Below, piece after piece: positions 17,740-25,406 of a stretch of DNA of 64,000 nt. The position numbers and the translations under genes are program-made. The notes under the pieces were generated by a model. That model searched no databases. It was given only the letters and a program-made list of their open reading frames with translations, and had not been told where the DNA came from. Source of the DNA: Muricoccus nepalensis. GTDB taxonomy: Bacteria; Pseudomonadota; Alphaproteobacteria; Acetobacterales; Acetobacteraceae. How positions within the stretch are numbered: position 1 is the stretch's first letter; each line of letters opens with the position of its first letter. The stretch lies in NCBI RefSeq assembly GCF_006438825.1, contig NZ_RCZP01000001.1, positions 125,056-189,055 of the forward strand, in the 5' to 3' direction.

Positions 17740-18519
17740 ATGGCCGGCGACCCTACCGCAAGCCCGCGCGTCGCCCTCTTCGTCACCTGCCTGGCGGACA
17801 CGATCCGCCCGCGCCTCGGCTTCGCCGCCCTCGACCTGCTGGAGGCCGCCGGGTGCCGCGTCGAGGTGCCGGAGGCGCAGACCTGCTGCGGCCAACCCTC
17901 CTTCAACAGCGGCGACCGCGCCGGCGCCGCGGCCCTCGCGCGCCGGATGATCGCGGCCTTCGAGGGTTACGACTATGTCGTCGCCCCCTCCGGCTCCTGC
18001 GCCGCCATGGTGTGCGCCCATTACCCCGAGGCGCTGGAGGGCGACGCCGAGTGGGCACCGCGGGCGGCCGAGCTCGCCGGGCGCACGCACGAGCTGCTGA
18101 GCTTTCTCGCGGATGTTCGGGGCTGGCGGCCCTCCGGCGTCGCCCTCCCGGCCACCGCCACCTACCACGACAGCTGCTCGGGCCTGCGTGAGCTCGGCGT
18201 GCAGGCGCAGCCCCGCGCCCTGCTCGGCGCGGTGGAGGGGCTGGAGATGCGGCCGCTCGCGGGCAACGACGTCTGCTGCGGCTTCGGCGGCACCTTCTGC
18301 GTGAAGTACCCCTCCATCTCCAACGCCATCGTCGGCGAGAAGGCCGCCGCCATCGAGGCGACGGGCGCCGGGCTGCTGCTGGGCGGCGACCTCGGCTGCC
18401 TCATGAACATGGCGGGCGCCATGCACCGCCGTGGCACGACGGTGCGCGCCTTCCACGCGGCCGAGATCCTGGCGGGGATGGGCGACGGCCCCGCCATCGG
18501 GGAGGAGGACGGGGCATGA
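17740..18519 (+). CDS. lutA: Lactate utilisation Fe-S protein LutA (LldE)
   Basis: A 259-residue protein with two cysteine-rich CCG domains: QTCCGQPSFNSG at residues 48-59 and DVCCGFGGTFCVKY at 177-190, plus DSCSGLREL in between. Such pairs bind an Fe-S cluster in LutA/GlpC/HdrB-type proteins. With LutB and LutC it forms the cytoplasmic or membrane-attached L-lactate oxidising complex that replaces flavin LldD. It has a good Shine-Dalgarno (AAGGAGAGG) before the ATG. Its last codons overlap the start of lutB. Confidence 0.93.
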   Translation: MAGDPTASPRVALFVTCLADTIRPRLGFAALDLLEAAGCRVEVPEAQTCCGQPSFNSGDRAGAAALARRMIAAFEGYDYVVAPSGSCAAMVCAHYPEALEGDAEWAPRAAELAGRTHELLSFLADVRGWRPSGVALPATATYHDSCSGLRELGVQAQPRALLGAVEGLEMRPLAGNDVCCGFGGTFCVKYPSISNAIVGEKAAAIEATGAGLLLGGDLGCLMNMAGAMHRRGTTVRAFHAAEILAGMGDGPAIGEEDGA

Positions 18520-19922
18520 AGGTCGACCTCTCCTTCAAGGGCGTGACCGGCCGCGCCATCGCGGACCGCCGGCTCAAGACCGCGATCGACCGCACGACGA
18601 TGACGGCCGAGACCAAGCGCCGCCTGGCGCTGATGGACTACCCGCAGTTCGAGGCGGCGCGCGCGCGCGGCACGGCCATCAAGGACCACGTCGTCGCGAA
18701 TCTCGACCACTACCTCGAGGAGTTCGAGCGCAACGCGGTGGCCAGCGGCGCGGTGGTCCACTGGGCCGCCACCGCCGAGGAGGCCTGCGGCATCGTCGTC
18801 GGCCTCTGCCGCCAGGCGGGCGCGCGCCACGTGACCCGGGCGAAGTCCATGCTCGGCGAGGAGATCGGCCTGCCGCACGCGCTCGAGGCCGCGGATATCG
18901 AGCGCGTCGAGACGGACCTCGCCGAGCACATCATCCAGCTCGCGAAGGAGGCGCCGTCCCACATCGTCTGGCCCGCGCTGCACAAGACGCGGGAGGAGGT
19001 GGCCGAGCTGTTCCGCGTCGCCCATGGCCGCCCGCAGGACAGCGAGGACGTGCCGGCCATGGTCGAGAGCGCGCGCCGGCAGCTCCGGAGCCTCTTCCTC
19101 GGCGCCGATGTCGGCATCTCCGGCGCGAACTTCCTCCTCGCGGACACGGGCGGCGTCTGCACCGTGACGAACGAGGGCAACGCGGAGCTGACGACCACGC
19201 CGCCCCGGATGCACATCGTGACGGCGGGCATCGAGAAGCTAGTGCCCTCGCTCCCCCACGCCTACGCGCTGCTGCGCCTGCTCGTGCGCTCCGCGACGGG
19301 CGCGGACATCACGCAGTACACCACCTTCCACACCGGCCCGAAGCGCGCGGGCGACCGCGACGGACCGGAGGAGTTCCACATCGTCCTCGTGGACAACGGG
19401 CGCAGCCGCATGCTGGCCACGGGGCTGCGGGACATGCTCCGCTGCATCCGCTGCGGCGCCTGCATGAACCATTGCGTCGTCTACCGGCAGATCGGCGGCC
19501 ACGCCTACGGCGCGACCTACCCGGGGCCGATGGGCGCCGTCCTCACCCCCGCGTTGGAGGGGGTCGAGAAGACGCGCGACCTTCCGCACGCCTGCACGCT
19601 GAACGGCCGCTGCCAGGAGGTCTGCCCCGTCGGCATCCCCCTGCCCACCCTCCTGCGGGGCTGGCGGGACACGAGCTGGAAGGAGGGGCTGGTGCCCGGC
19701 TCCGTCCGCGCGGGGCTGTGGGCCTGGCGCTTCGTGGCGGAGCGGCCCCGGCTCTACCGGCTGGCGACGGCGGCCGCCGTGCGCGCCATGCGCCTCTTCG
19801 GCCGCCGCGGATGGATCGCCGGGATGCCCGGCGCGGGCGGCTGGACGGATTACCGCGACCTCCCGGCCCCCGCCGGCCGCACCTTCATGGAGCAGCTGCG
19901 GGACAGGAAGACGGGCCGGTGA
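18516..19922 (+). CDS. lutB: Lactate utilisation Fe-S protein LutB (LldF)
   Basis: A 468-residue protein. The N-terminal two thirds are a LUD domain (TAEEACGIVVGLCRQ, GISGANFLLADTGGVCTVTNEGN). The C-terminal part has two ferredoxin-like motifs: Cys310, 313, 316 and 320 in CIRCGACMNHC, then Cys360, 366 and 370 in CTLNGRCQEVCPVGIPLP. It transfers electrons from lactate oxidation to the quinone pool. ATGA overlaps at the lutA end and GTGA at the lutC end show tight translational coupling. Confidence 0.93.
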   Translation: MKVDLSFKGVTGRAIADRRLKTAIDRTTMTAETKRRLALMDYPQFEAARARGTAIKDHVVANLDHYLEEFERNAVASGAVVHWAATAEEACGIVVGLCRQAGARHVTRAKSMLGEEIGLPHALEAADIERVETDLAEHIIQLAKEAPSHIVWPALHKTREEVAELFRVAHGRPQDSEDVPAMVESARRQLRSLFLGADVGISGANFLLADTGGVCTVTNEGNAELTTTPPRMHIVTAGIEKLVPSLPHAYALLRLLVRSATGADITQYTTFHTGPKRAGDRDGPEEFHIVLVDNGRSRMLATGLRDMLRCIRCGACMNHCVVYRQIGGHAYGATYPGPMGAVLTPALEGVEKTRDLPHACTLNGRCQEVCPVGIPLPTLLRGWRDTSWKEGLVPGSVRAGLWAWRFVAERPRLYRLATAAAVRAMRLFGRRGWIAGMPGAGGWTDYRDLPAPAGRTFMEQLRDRKTGR

Positions 19923-20560
19923 GCGCGCGCGACACCATCCTCGGCATGCTCCGGGCGGCGCTCGGGCCGCACCGGCCGGACCGCGCGGCGATCGCGGCGG
20001 AGGCGGCGGCGCTGCTCGCCGATCCCGCGCTGATCCGCCCCGCCCTGGCCGCGGAGGACCCGGTGGAGGCCTTCGCCGCCCGCGTCGTCTCGCCGAAGGT
20101 GAACGCGACGCTCGACCGCATCGGCGCGCTGGCCGGGCTTCCCGCGGCGGTCGGGCGCTACCTCGCGGCGCAGGGGCTCGCCCCCGAGATCACGGTCCAG
20201 CCCGACCCGGTGCTCCGCGCGCTCGACTGGACGGGCTTCGCGGTCCGCGAGACGGCGCTGCCGGACGAGGCGGTGGCGCTGGGCCGCGCGCGCTGGGGCA
20301 TCGCGGAGACGGGCTCGCTCGTCTTCGAGTCCGGGCCGGAGACGGCGGTGCTGAACCACTTCCTGCCCCTGCACCACCTCGTGGCCGTCGCGGCGGGGGA
20401 CATCCTGCCCTATCTCGAGGACCACGCGGCGGTGATGGGCGCCGCCCCGCGCAACCTCAACCTGATCACGGGCGCCAGCGGCACGACGGACATCGAGGGA
20501 AGCTACGTCCGCGGCGCCCACGGGCCGCGCTTCCTCCACATCCTGCTCATCGGGCCCTGA
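19919..20560 (+). CDS. lutC: Lactate utilisation protein LutC (LldG, LUD domain)
   Basis: A 213-residue LUD-domain protein (DUF162): the conserved block GRARWGIAETGSLVFESG and the C-terminal HGPRFLHILLIGP identify it. It starts at a GTG overlapping the lutB stop codon. It is the third subunit needed for L-lactate oxidation, with no cluster-binding cysteines of its own. Its last 14 bp overlap the convergent gene on the other strand, so no separate terminator space exists between the two. Confidence 0.92.
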   Translation: MSARDTILGMLRAALGPHRPDRAAIAAEAAALLADPALIRPALAAEDPVEAFAARVVSPKVNATLDRIGALAGLPAAVGRYLAAQGLAPEITVQPDPVLRALDWTGFAVRETALPDEAVALGRARWGIAETGSLVFESGPETAVLNHFLPLHHLVAVAAGDILPYLEDHAAVMGAAPRNLNLITGASGTTDIEGSYVRGAHGPRFLHILLIGP

Positions 20561-21224
20561 CCGGGCGGAGCGGCAGGCCGCGCAGCCAGCGGAGGAGCGC
20601 CGCCTGCTCCGGCACGGGGGCGTCGAGCGCGGCCAGGGCGTCGCGCACGGCGGCCAGCTCGGCCGCCGTGTCGGCGTCGAAGAGGCGCGGCAGCCGCGCG
20701 ACGGGCGCGCCGAGCGCGGCCAGGAACCGCTCCGCCGTGTCGTCCCGCGAGTAGGCGACGTCGGTCCAGACCGCCTCCGGCACCGCCGCGCGCCCGCCGA
20801 AGAGCCAGAAGCCGCCGTCCTCCGAGGGGCCGATCGCATAGGGCTCGCCCCCGGCCGAGACCGCCGCCGCGGCCTCCGCGAGAAGGGCGGGCGTCATCTG
20901 CGGCGAATCCGCGCCGACGAGGATCGCCGAGCCGTGCCGGGCGAGCAGCGCGGCGTAGACCCGCGCCATCCTCTCCCCGAGCCCGCCCTCGCCCTGCAGG
21001 AGGCAGGGCAGCCCGGCCCAGGCCGGGTGGCCGATCGCCTCGGGCTCCGCCACCGCCCAGGCCGGCGCCAGCGCGGCCCCCGCTGCCCGGGCGACGCCGG
21101 CCACGGCCTCCGCCGCCATCCGGTGGAAGGTCACGGCGGCCTCCGTCCCGATCTCGGCGCCGAGGCGGGTCTTCACCGGCGAGAGGCCGGGCGTCTTCAC
21201 GAAGATGGCGAGGCCCGTCGTCAT
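20547..21224 (-). CDS. TIGR04282-type glycosyltransferase (DUF2064)
   Basis: A 225-residue protein: LAIFVKTPGLSPVKTRLGAEIG at residues 4-25, then AILVGADSPQMTP and the acidic GPSEDGGFWLFG. These are the hallmarks of the DUF2064 glycosyltransferases annotated as arsenosugar-biosynthesis-associated. The family name comes from gene neighbourhoods; the activity is not established, and no arsenic methylase or radical SAM partner is visible in this window. The start overlaps the upstream gene by ATGA, so the pair forms an operon. The 3' end overlaps lutC by 14 bp. Confidence 0.85.
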   Translation of the reverse strand: MTTGLAIFVKTPGLSPVKTRLGAEIGTEAAVTFHRMAAEAVAGVARAAGAALAPAWAVAEPEAIGHPAWAGLPCLLQGEGGLGERMARVYAALLARHGSAILVGADSPQMTPALLAEAAAAVSAGGEPYAIGPSEDGGFWLFGGRAAVPEAVWTDVAYSRDDTAERFLAALGAPVARLPRLFDADTAAELAAVRDALAALDAPVPEQAALLRWLRGLPLRPVRAR

Positions 21225-21940
21225 CCCCGGCGCCACTCCCCCCAGGCCTGGGCGAGGGTGAGCCGCCAGTGCAGCCAGGTCGTCGCCCCCCAGCCGTGCT
21301 GCGCGTATTTCCGAGCGGAGGTCGAGAGGCCCGCGCCCACGCGCCGCAGCGGCAGCCGCCCCCGGCGCGCGGCCCAGACGAGGAGGTGGTCCTCCCCGTA
21401 GGCGGCGCCCTCGTCGTAGCCGCCGAGCCGCGCGAAGTCGGCGGCCGGCAGAACGAGGCCCTGGTCGCCGAAGGGGAGGCCGAGCAGGGCGGAGCGGCGG
21501 TTGGCCCCCCAGGCGTTGAGCCGCGCGAGCCGCGGCCCGTCCCGGAAGGCGAGGTCGAACCAGCCCATCGCCGCCTCCCCGCGGCCGAGGAAGCGGAGGA
21601 GCGCGGGCAGGCTGTCCGGCGCGAGGCGGCTGTCGGCGTGCAGGAACCAGAGCCAGCGGCCCCGCGCGGCACGGGCGGCGGCGTTCATCTGCCGTGCCCT
21701 CCCGCGGGGCGCCTCCACCTGGCGGAAGGCGGTGGCGGCGGGCCACCCGGCCGGCGCCGCGCGGGGCCGGGCGTCGGCGCAGGCAAGGATGACCTCGCTG
21801 CCGGGCGGCAGGGCGTGCAGGGCCGCGAGGAGGGGCCCCTCCTCCGTCTCTCCGGGCGCCAGCGGCACGATGACGGAGAGAAGCGGCTCGGTCGTTTCCA
21901 GTCCTGCGCTCCTTGGCCGGCTTCGGGCATCCGCCCGCAT
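21221..21940 (-). CDS. TIGR04283-type GT2 glycosyltransferase
   Basis: A 239-residue protein: LLSVIVPLAPGETEEGPLL, GRARQMNAAARAARGRWLWFLHADSRL (a nucleotide-sugar/metal site with HADS in the DxD position), LPFGDQGLVLPAADFARLGGYDE and EDHLLVWAARRG. This is the short GT2 class usually paired with the DUF2064 protein, as here. The only plausible in-frame ATG is at 21940. It lies immediately beside a tandem repeat holding TATAAG on this strand, so the leader may be very short. Substrate unknown. Confidence 0.82.
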   Translation of the reverse strand: MRADARSRPRSAGLETTEPLLSVIVPLAPGETEEGPLLAALHALPPGSEVILACADARPRAAPAGWPAATAFRQVEAPRGRARQMNAAARAARGRWLWFLHADSRLAPDSLPALLRFLGRGEAAMGWFDLAFRDGPRLARLNAWGANRRSALLGLPFGDQGLVLPAADFARLGGYDEGAAYGEDHLLVWAARRGRLPLRRVGAGLSTSARKYAQHGWGATTWLHWRLTLAQAWGEWRRG

Positions 21941-21941
21941 G

Positions 21942-21969
21942 GCTTATAGGGCCGGGCTTATAGCGCCGG
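21942..21969. repeat. Tandem 14-bp direct repeat between divergent genes
   Basis: Two adjacent copies of GCTTATAGNGCCGG (21942-21955 and 21956-21969) differ at one base (G or C at position 9). They fill most of the 53-bp gap between the divergent glycosyltransferase and flavoprotein genes. Each copy carries TATAG, or TATAAG on the other strand, in an otherwise GC-rich stretch, so they could supply -10 elements or be paired binding sites for a regulator. Confidence 0.55.
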
Positions 21970-21993
21970 ACGGACCGGCTTGAGGATTCCTCC

Positions 21994-23097
21994 ATGGGCG
22001 GGCGCATCCTGCTGCTCGGCGCCGGGCACGCGCATCTGCTTCTCCTGCGGCGCGCGGCGGCGATCCGGCGGCGGGGCCACGCGCTGGCGATCGTGGCGCC
22101 CGGCCCGTTCTGGTACTCCGGCCTGGCGACGGGCGTGCTGAACGGCGAGCGCGCGCCGGAGGAGGACCAGGTGGACGTCGCCGCCCTGGCCGCCCGCGCC
22201 GGCGCCGCCTTCCACCGGGGGCGGGTGGCCGGGCTGGACCGCGCCGCGCGCCTCGTCCGCCTGGAGGACGGCACCGCCCTGCCCTACGACGCGCTTTCGC
22301 TGGCCCTCGGCAGCGAGACGGCGCCGCTGCCGGGGGCGGAGGCGCTGCCGGATCGTGTCTTCCCGGTCAAGCCGATCGCCAACCTCTGGGCGCTCCGCCA
22401 GGCGTTGGAGGCGCGCTTCGCAGCGGGCCGGGCGGCGAAGGTGGTCGTGGCGGGGGTCGGGATCACGGGGGTGGAGCTGGCGGCCAGCGTCGCGGGGCTC
22501 GCCGCGCGGCGCGGCGGGCGGGCGCGCGTCACGATCCTCGCCGGCGAGGGGCCGCCGCTGAGGGGCGTGCCGGACTCCGCGGCGGGGCCGCTGCTGCGGA
22601 GCCTCCGGGCCCGCGGCGTCGCGCTCGCGTCGGGTCGCGCCACCGCCGTCCGGGCCGACCACGTGGAGACCACGGCCGGTCCCCTCCCCTTCGACCTGCT
22701 GGCGGTCGCGACCGGGCTCCGCCCGCCGCCGGTCCTCGCGGAACTCGGGCTGCCGCTGGCGGCAGACGGCGCGCTGGCCGTCGACGCCCGTCTCCGCTCC
22801 CCCGCCGATCCGCGCGTTCACGGCGCGGGGGACTGCGTGGCGTTCGAGGGGCACGCGCTGCCGCGGGCGGGGGTCTTCGCCGTGCGGCAGGCGCCCGTGC
22901 TGCGGCACAACCTCCTGGCGGCGGTGGAGGGCGGCGCCCCCCGCCGCTTCCGGCCGCGGGCGCGCTACCTCTGGATCATGAACCTCGGCGACGGCACCGG
23001 ATTCGCCAGCTACGGCCCGCTCCACGCCCGGGGGCGCCTCGCGCTCCGCTGGAAGGACTGGCTCGACCGGCGCTTCCTCGCGGGCCTGGGGCCGTAG
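21994..23097 (+). CDS. NDH-2-like FAD/NAD(P)-dependent oxidoreductase
   Basis: A 367-residue flavoprotein. The N-terminal FAD-binding motif is RILLLGAGHAHLLLLRR (residues 4-20), the second nucleotide motif is VVVAGVGITGVELAASVAGLA near 150-170, and the FAD motif ADPRVHGAGDCVAF lies near 270-283. The GHAHL start is typical of the pyridine nucleotide-disulfide oxidoreductases related to the N-terminal half of selenide-water dikinase fusions and to type-2 NADH dehydrogenases. It lacks an active-site CxxxxC pair. It probably passes electrons from NAD(P)H to a quinone or small molecule. It is the first of three same-strand genes with a TVP38 protein and a MerA-like enzyme. Confidence 0.8.
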   Translation: MGGRILLLGAGHAHLLLLRRAAAIRRRGHALAIVAPGPFWYSGLATGVLNGERAPEEDQVDVAALAARAGAAFHRGRVAGLDRAARLVRLEDGTALPYDALSLALGSETAPLPGAEALPDRVFPVKPIANLWALRQALEARFAAGRAAKVVVAGVGITGVELAASVAGLAARRGGRARVTILAGEGPPLRGVPDSAAGPLLRSLRARGVALASGRATAVRADHVETTAGPLPFDLLAVATGLRPPPVLAELGLPLAADGALAVDARLRSPADPRVHGAGDCVAFEGHALPRAGVFAVRQAPVLRHNLLAAVEGGAPRRFRPRARYLWIMNLGDGTGFASYGPLHARGRLALRWKDWLDRRFLAGLGP

Positions 23098-23176
23098 CCC
23101 CGGCCGGGGCTGCGCTCGGCGCCGGGCGTCCTATTTCAGGGGCAGGCCGGCGATCCCGCGGGCCGGAGGAGGGGCC

Positions 23177-23911
23177 ATGGCGCCGCAACCCGCCGGGGAG
23201 GCCGCGGCGCCCAGGGGCGCGCTCGCCCGCGCCTGGCCGCTGCTGCTGGTGATCGGCGCCCTCGGCCTCGCCTACGCGCTGGGGCTGCACCGCTATCTTT
23301 CTTTCGAGGCGCTGGGGCGGCAGCAGGCGGCGCTGCAGGAGCTCGTCCGGGCCCATCCCCTGCTCGCGCCGCTCGCTTATGTCGCGGCCTACGCGGCGGC
23401 GGCGGCTCTCTCGCTGCCGGGGGCGGTGGTGATCACGCTGGCGGGCGGGCTGCTCTTCGGCACGCTGCTCGGCGGCGCCGCGGCGGTGGTGGGCGCGACC
23501 CTTGGCGCGACCCTGCTCTTCCTCGCCGCGCGCCATGCCCTCGGCGGCTGGCTCGCGGGCCGCGCGGGGCCGCTGATGGAGCGGATCCGGCCGGGGCTGG
23601 AGCGGGACGGCTTCTCCTACCTTCTCGCGCTCCGCCTGCTGCCGCTGTTTCCCTTCTGGCTGGTCAACCTCGCGCCCGCCCTCGTCCGCATGCCGCTGCG
23701 GACCTTCCTCGGGGCAACGCTTCTCGGCATCCTGCCCGGCACCTTCGTCTTCGCCTCGGTCGGCGCCGGGCTGGGCACGGTGCTGGCGGAGGGTCGGCAG
23801 CCGGATCTTTCGATCATCCTCCGCCCGGCGGTGCTGCTGCCGCTGGTCGGGCTCGCCCTGCTCTCCCTGCTGCCGGTCGCTTGGCGGCGCTGGAAGGAAC
23901 GCCATGCCTGA
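23177..23911 (+). CDS. TVP38/TMEM64-family membrane protein (VTT domain)
   Basis: A 244-residue membrane protein with about 5-6 hydrophobic segments and the VTT core: SLPGAVVITLAGGLLFGTLLGGAAAVVGATLGATLLFLAAR (residues about 77-117), then LALRLLPLFPFWLVNLAPALVRMPLRTFLGATLLGILPGTFVF. Relatives of this DedA-like group are scramblases or transporters of lipids, although the role of bacterial members paired with flavoproteins is unknown. It has a strong Shine-Dalgarno (GGAGGAGGGG). Its last 8 bp overlap the next gene. Confidence 0.87.
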   Translation: MAPQPAGEAAAPRGALARAWPLLLVIGALGLAYALGLHRYLSFEALGRQQAALQELVRAHPLLAPLAYVAAYAAAAALSLPGAVVITLAGGLLFGTLLGGAAAVVGATLGATLLFLAARHALGGWLAGRAGPLMERIRPGLERDGFSYLLALRLLPLFPFWLVNLAPALVRMPLRTFLGATLLGILPGTFVFASVGAGLGTVLAEGRQPDLSIILRPAVLLPLVGLALLSLLPVAWRRWKERHA

Positions 23912-25331
23912 CGCGCCCGAGCTGGACCTCGCGGTAATCGGCGCCGGCTCGGCCGGGCTGTCCATCACCTATGTCGCGGCGCGCCTCGGGCTGCGGGTCG
24001 CGATCATCGAGCGCGAGCGGATGGGGGGCGACTGCCTCAACACCGGCTGCGTCCCGAGCAAGGCCCTGCTGGCCGCCGCCCACGCCGCCTCCGCCGCCCG
24101 CCGCGCCGGACGCCTCGGGGTGCGGCTGCCGGAGCCGGAGATCGACTGGGCGGCCGTGCGCGCCCATGTCCACGGCGCCATCGCCGCCATCGCGCCGCAG
24201 GATTCGGAGGAGCGCTACCGCTCCCTCGGCGCCGAGGTCATCCGGGCGGAGGCGCGCTTCACCGGGCCGGGCACGCTCGAGGCCGGGGGCCGGCGGCTGA
24301 CCGCCCGACGGATCGTCGTCGCGGCCGGCAGCCGGGCCAGCGTGCCGGACATCCCCGGCCTCCGCGACGTGCCCTTCCACACCCACGCGACGATCTTCGG
24401 GATGGAGGAGAAGCCGGAGCACCTCCTCATCCTCGGCGGCGGCGCGATTGGGGTGGAGATGGCCCAGGCCCATGCCGCGCTCGGCTGCCGCGTCACGGTC
24501 GTCGAGCACGGCCGCGTCGCGGGGCGGGAGGACGCGGAGCTTGCCTCCGTCGTCCGGGACGCGCTGCTCACGGAGGGCGTCGTCCTGCGGGAGGGCGTGA
24601 CGGTCGCGGCCGTCGAGCCCGGCCCCGTGCTGGTGCTGGGGGACGGCACCCGTCTCCGCGGCAGCCACCTGCTCGTCGCCGCCGGCCGCACGCCGAACCT
24701 CGGGGGACTGGGACTGGAGGCGGCGGGCGTCCGCGCCACGGCCCGGGGCATCGCGACCGACACGGGGCTGCGCAGCCTGACCGCCCGCCACGTCTACGCC
24801 GCCGGCGACATCGCGGACCCCGAGGGGATCGGCCCGCGCTACCTCACCCATGTCGGCGCCTACCACGCGGGCATCCTCGCCCGCCGCATCCTCTTCCGGC
24901 TGCCCGCGCGCGTCGACTACCGCGCCCTGCCGCGCGTGACCTACACGGACCCGGAGCTCGCGCAGGTCGGGATGACCGAGGAGGAGGCACGGGCGGCCGG
25001 GCGCGAGGTCCGCGTCCTCCGCTGGCCCTTCGCCGAGAACGACCGCGCGATCGCCGAGGGGCGGACGGAGGGGCTCGCCAAGCTCGTGGTCTCGACGGGC
25101 GGGCGGCTGCTCGGCGCCGGCATCGCCGGGGCCCATGCGGGGGAGATGATCGGCCTCTGGACCGCGGCCATCGGCCGGCGCCTCTCCGCGGACGCGGTGG
25201 CGGGGATGGTCCTGCCCTACCCGACGCGGGCGGAGGTCGGGAAGCGCGCGGCCTCCACCTTCTCGCTCGACCGGCTCTTCGCCCCGCGCACCCGCTGGCT
25301 CGTGCGCGCCCTCGGGCGGCTTCCCGGCTGA
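23904..25331 (+). CDS. MerA/dihydrolipoamide dehydrogenase-like flavoprotein
   Basis: A 475-residue class I pyridine nucleotide-disulfide oxidoreductase: FAD motif VIGAGSAGLS (11-20), redox disulfide GGDCLNTGCVPSKAL (Cys44, Cys49), NAD motif LLILGGGAIGVEMAQ and VYAAGDIAD. At the C-terminus the His of the lipoamide-dehydrogenase HPT-x-SE signature is replaced (PYPTRAE), as in mercuric reductase-like enzymes, and there is no N-terminal heavy-metal domain. The natural substrate is therefore unclear. Overlap with the VTT gene (start inside its last codons) indicates the two work together; this pair recurs in many bacteria. Confidence 0.85.
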   Translation: MPDAPELDLAVIGAGSAGLSITYVAARLGLRVAIIERERMGGDCLNTGCVPSKALLAAAHAASAARRAGRLGVRLPEPEIDWAAVRAHVHGAIAAIAPQDSEERYRSLGAEVIRAEARFTGPGTLEAGGRRLTARRIVVAAGSRASVPDIPGLRDVPFHTHATIFGMEEKPEHLLILGGGAIGVEMAQAHAALGCRVTVVEHGRVAGREDAELASVVRDALLTEGVVLREGVTVAAVEPGPVLVLGDGTRLRGSHLLVAAGRTPNLGGLGLEAAGVRATARGIATDTGLRSLTARHVYAAGDIADPEGIGPRYLTHVGAYHAGILARRILFRLPARVDYRALPRVTYTDPELAQVGMTEEEARAAGREVRVLRWPFAENDRAIAEGRTEGLAKLVVSTGGRLLGAGIAGAHAGEMIGLWTAAIGRRLSADAVAGMVLPYPTRAEVGKRAASTFSLDRLFAPRTRWLVRALGRLPG

Positions 25332-25373
25332 AGCACGGGGCCGCGAGGCTGCCGACGATCGCCACTTCCCGGC

Positions 25374-25390
25374 GTTCTGTCTGACAGAAC
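25374..25390. promoter_or_regulatory. 17-bp palindrome upstream of the Mfd-like gene
   Basis: A perfect 7-bp inverted repeat with a 3-bp centre (GTTCTGT-CTG-ACAGAAC), ending 16 bp before the GTG start. It could be an operator. It contains GTTC and GAAC, the half-site of SOS boxes, but neither the alphaproteobacterial direct-repeat GTTC-N7-GTTC nor the Gram-positive spacing is present. No T tract follows, so a terminator for the upstream flavoprotein gene is less likely. Confidence 0.45.
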
Positions 25391-25406
25391 TCTTGGGGAA
25401 CACACG

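Noticed and set aside
25374-25390. SOS (LexA) box upstream of the Mfd-like gene
   Set aside because: GTTC and GAAC are present, but the spacing fits neither GTTC-N7-GTTC nor GAAC-N4-GTTC, so I report it only as an unassigned palindrome.
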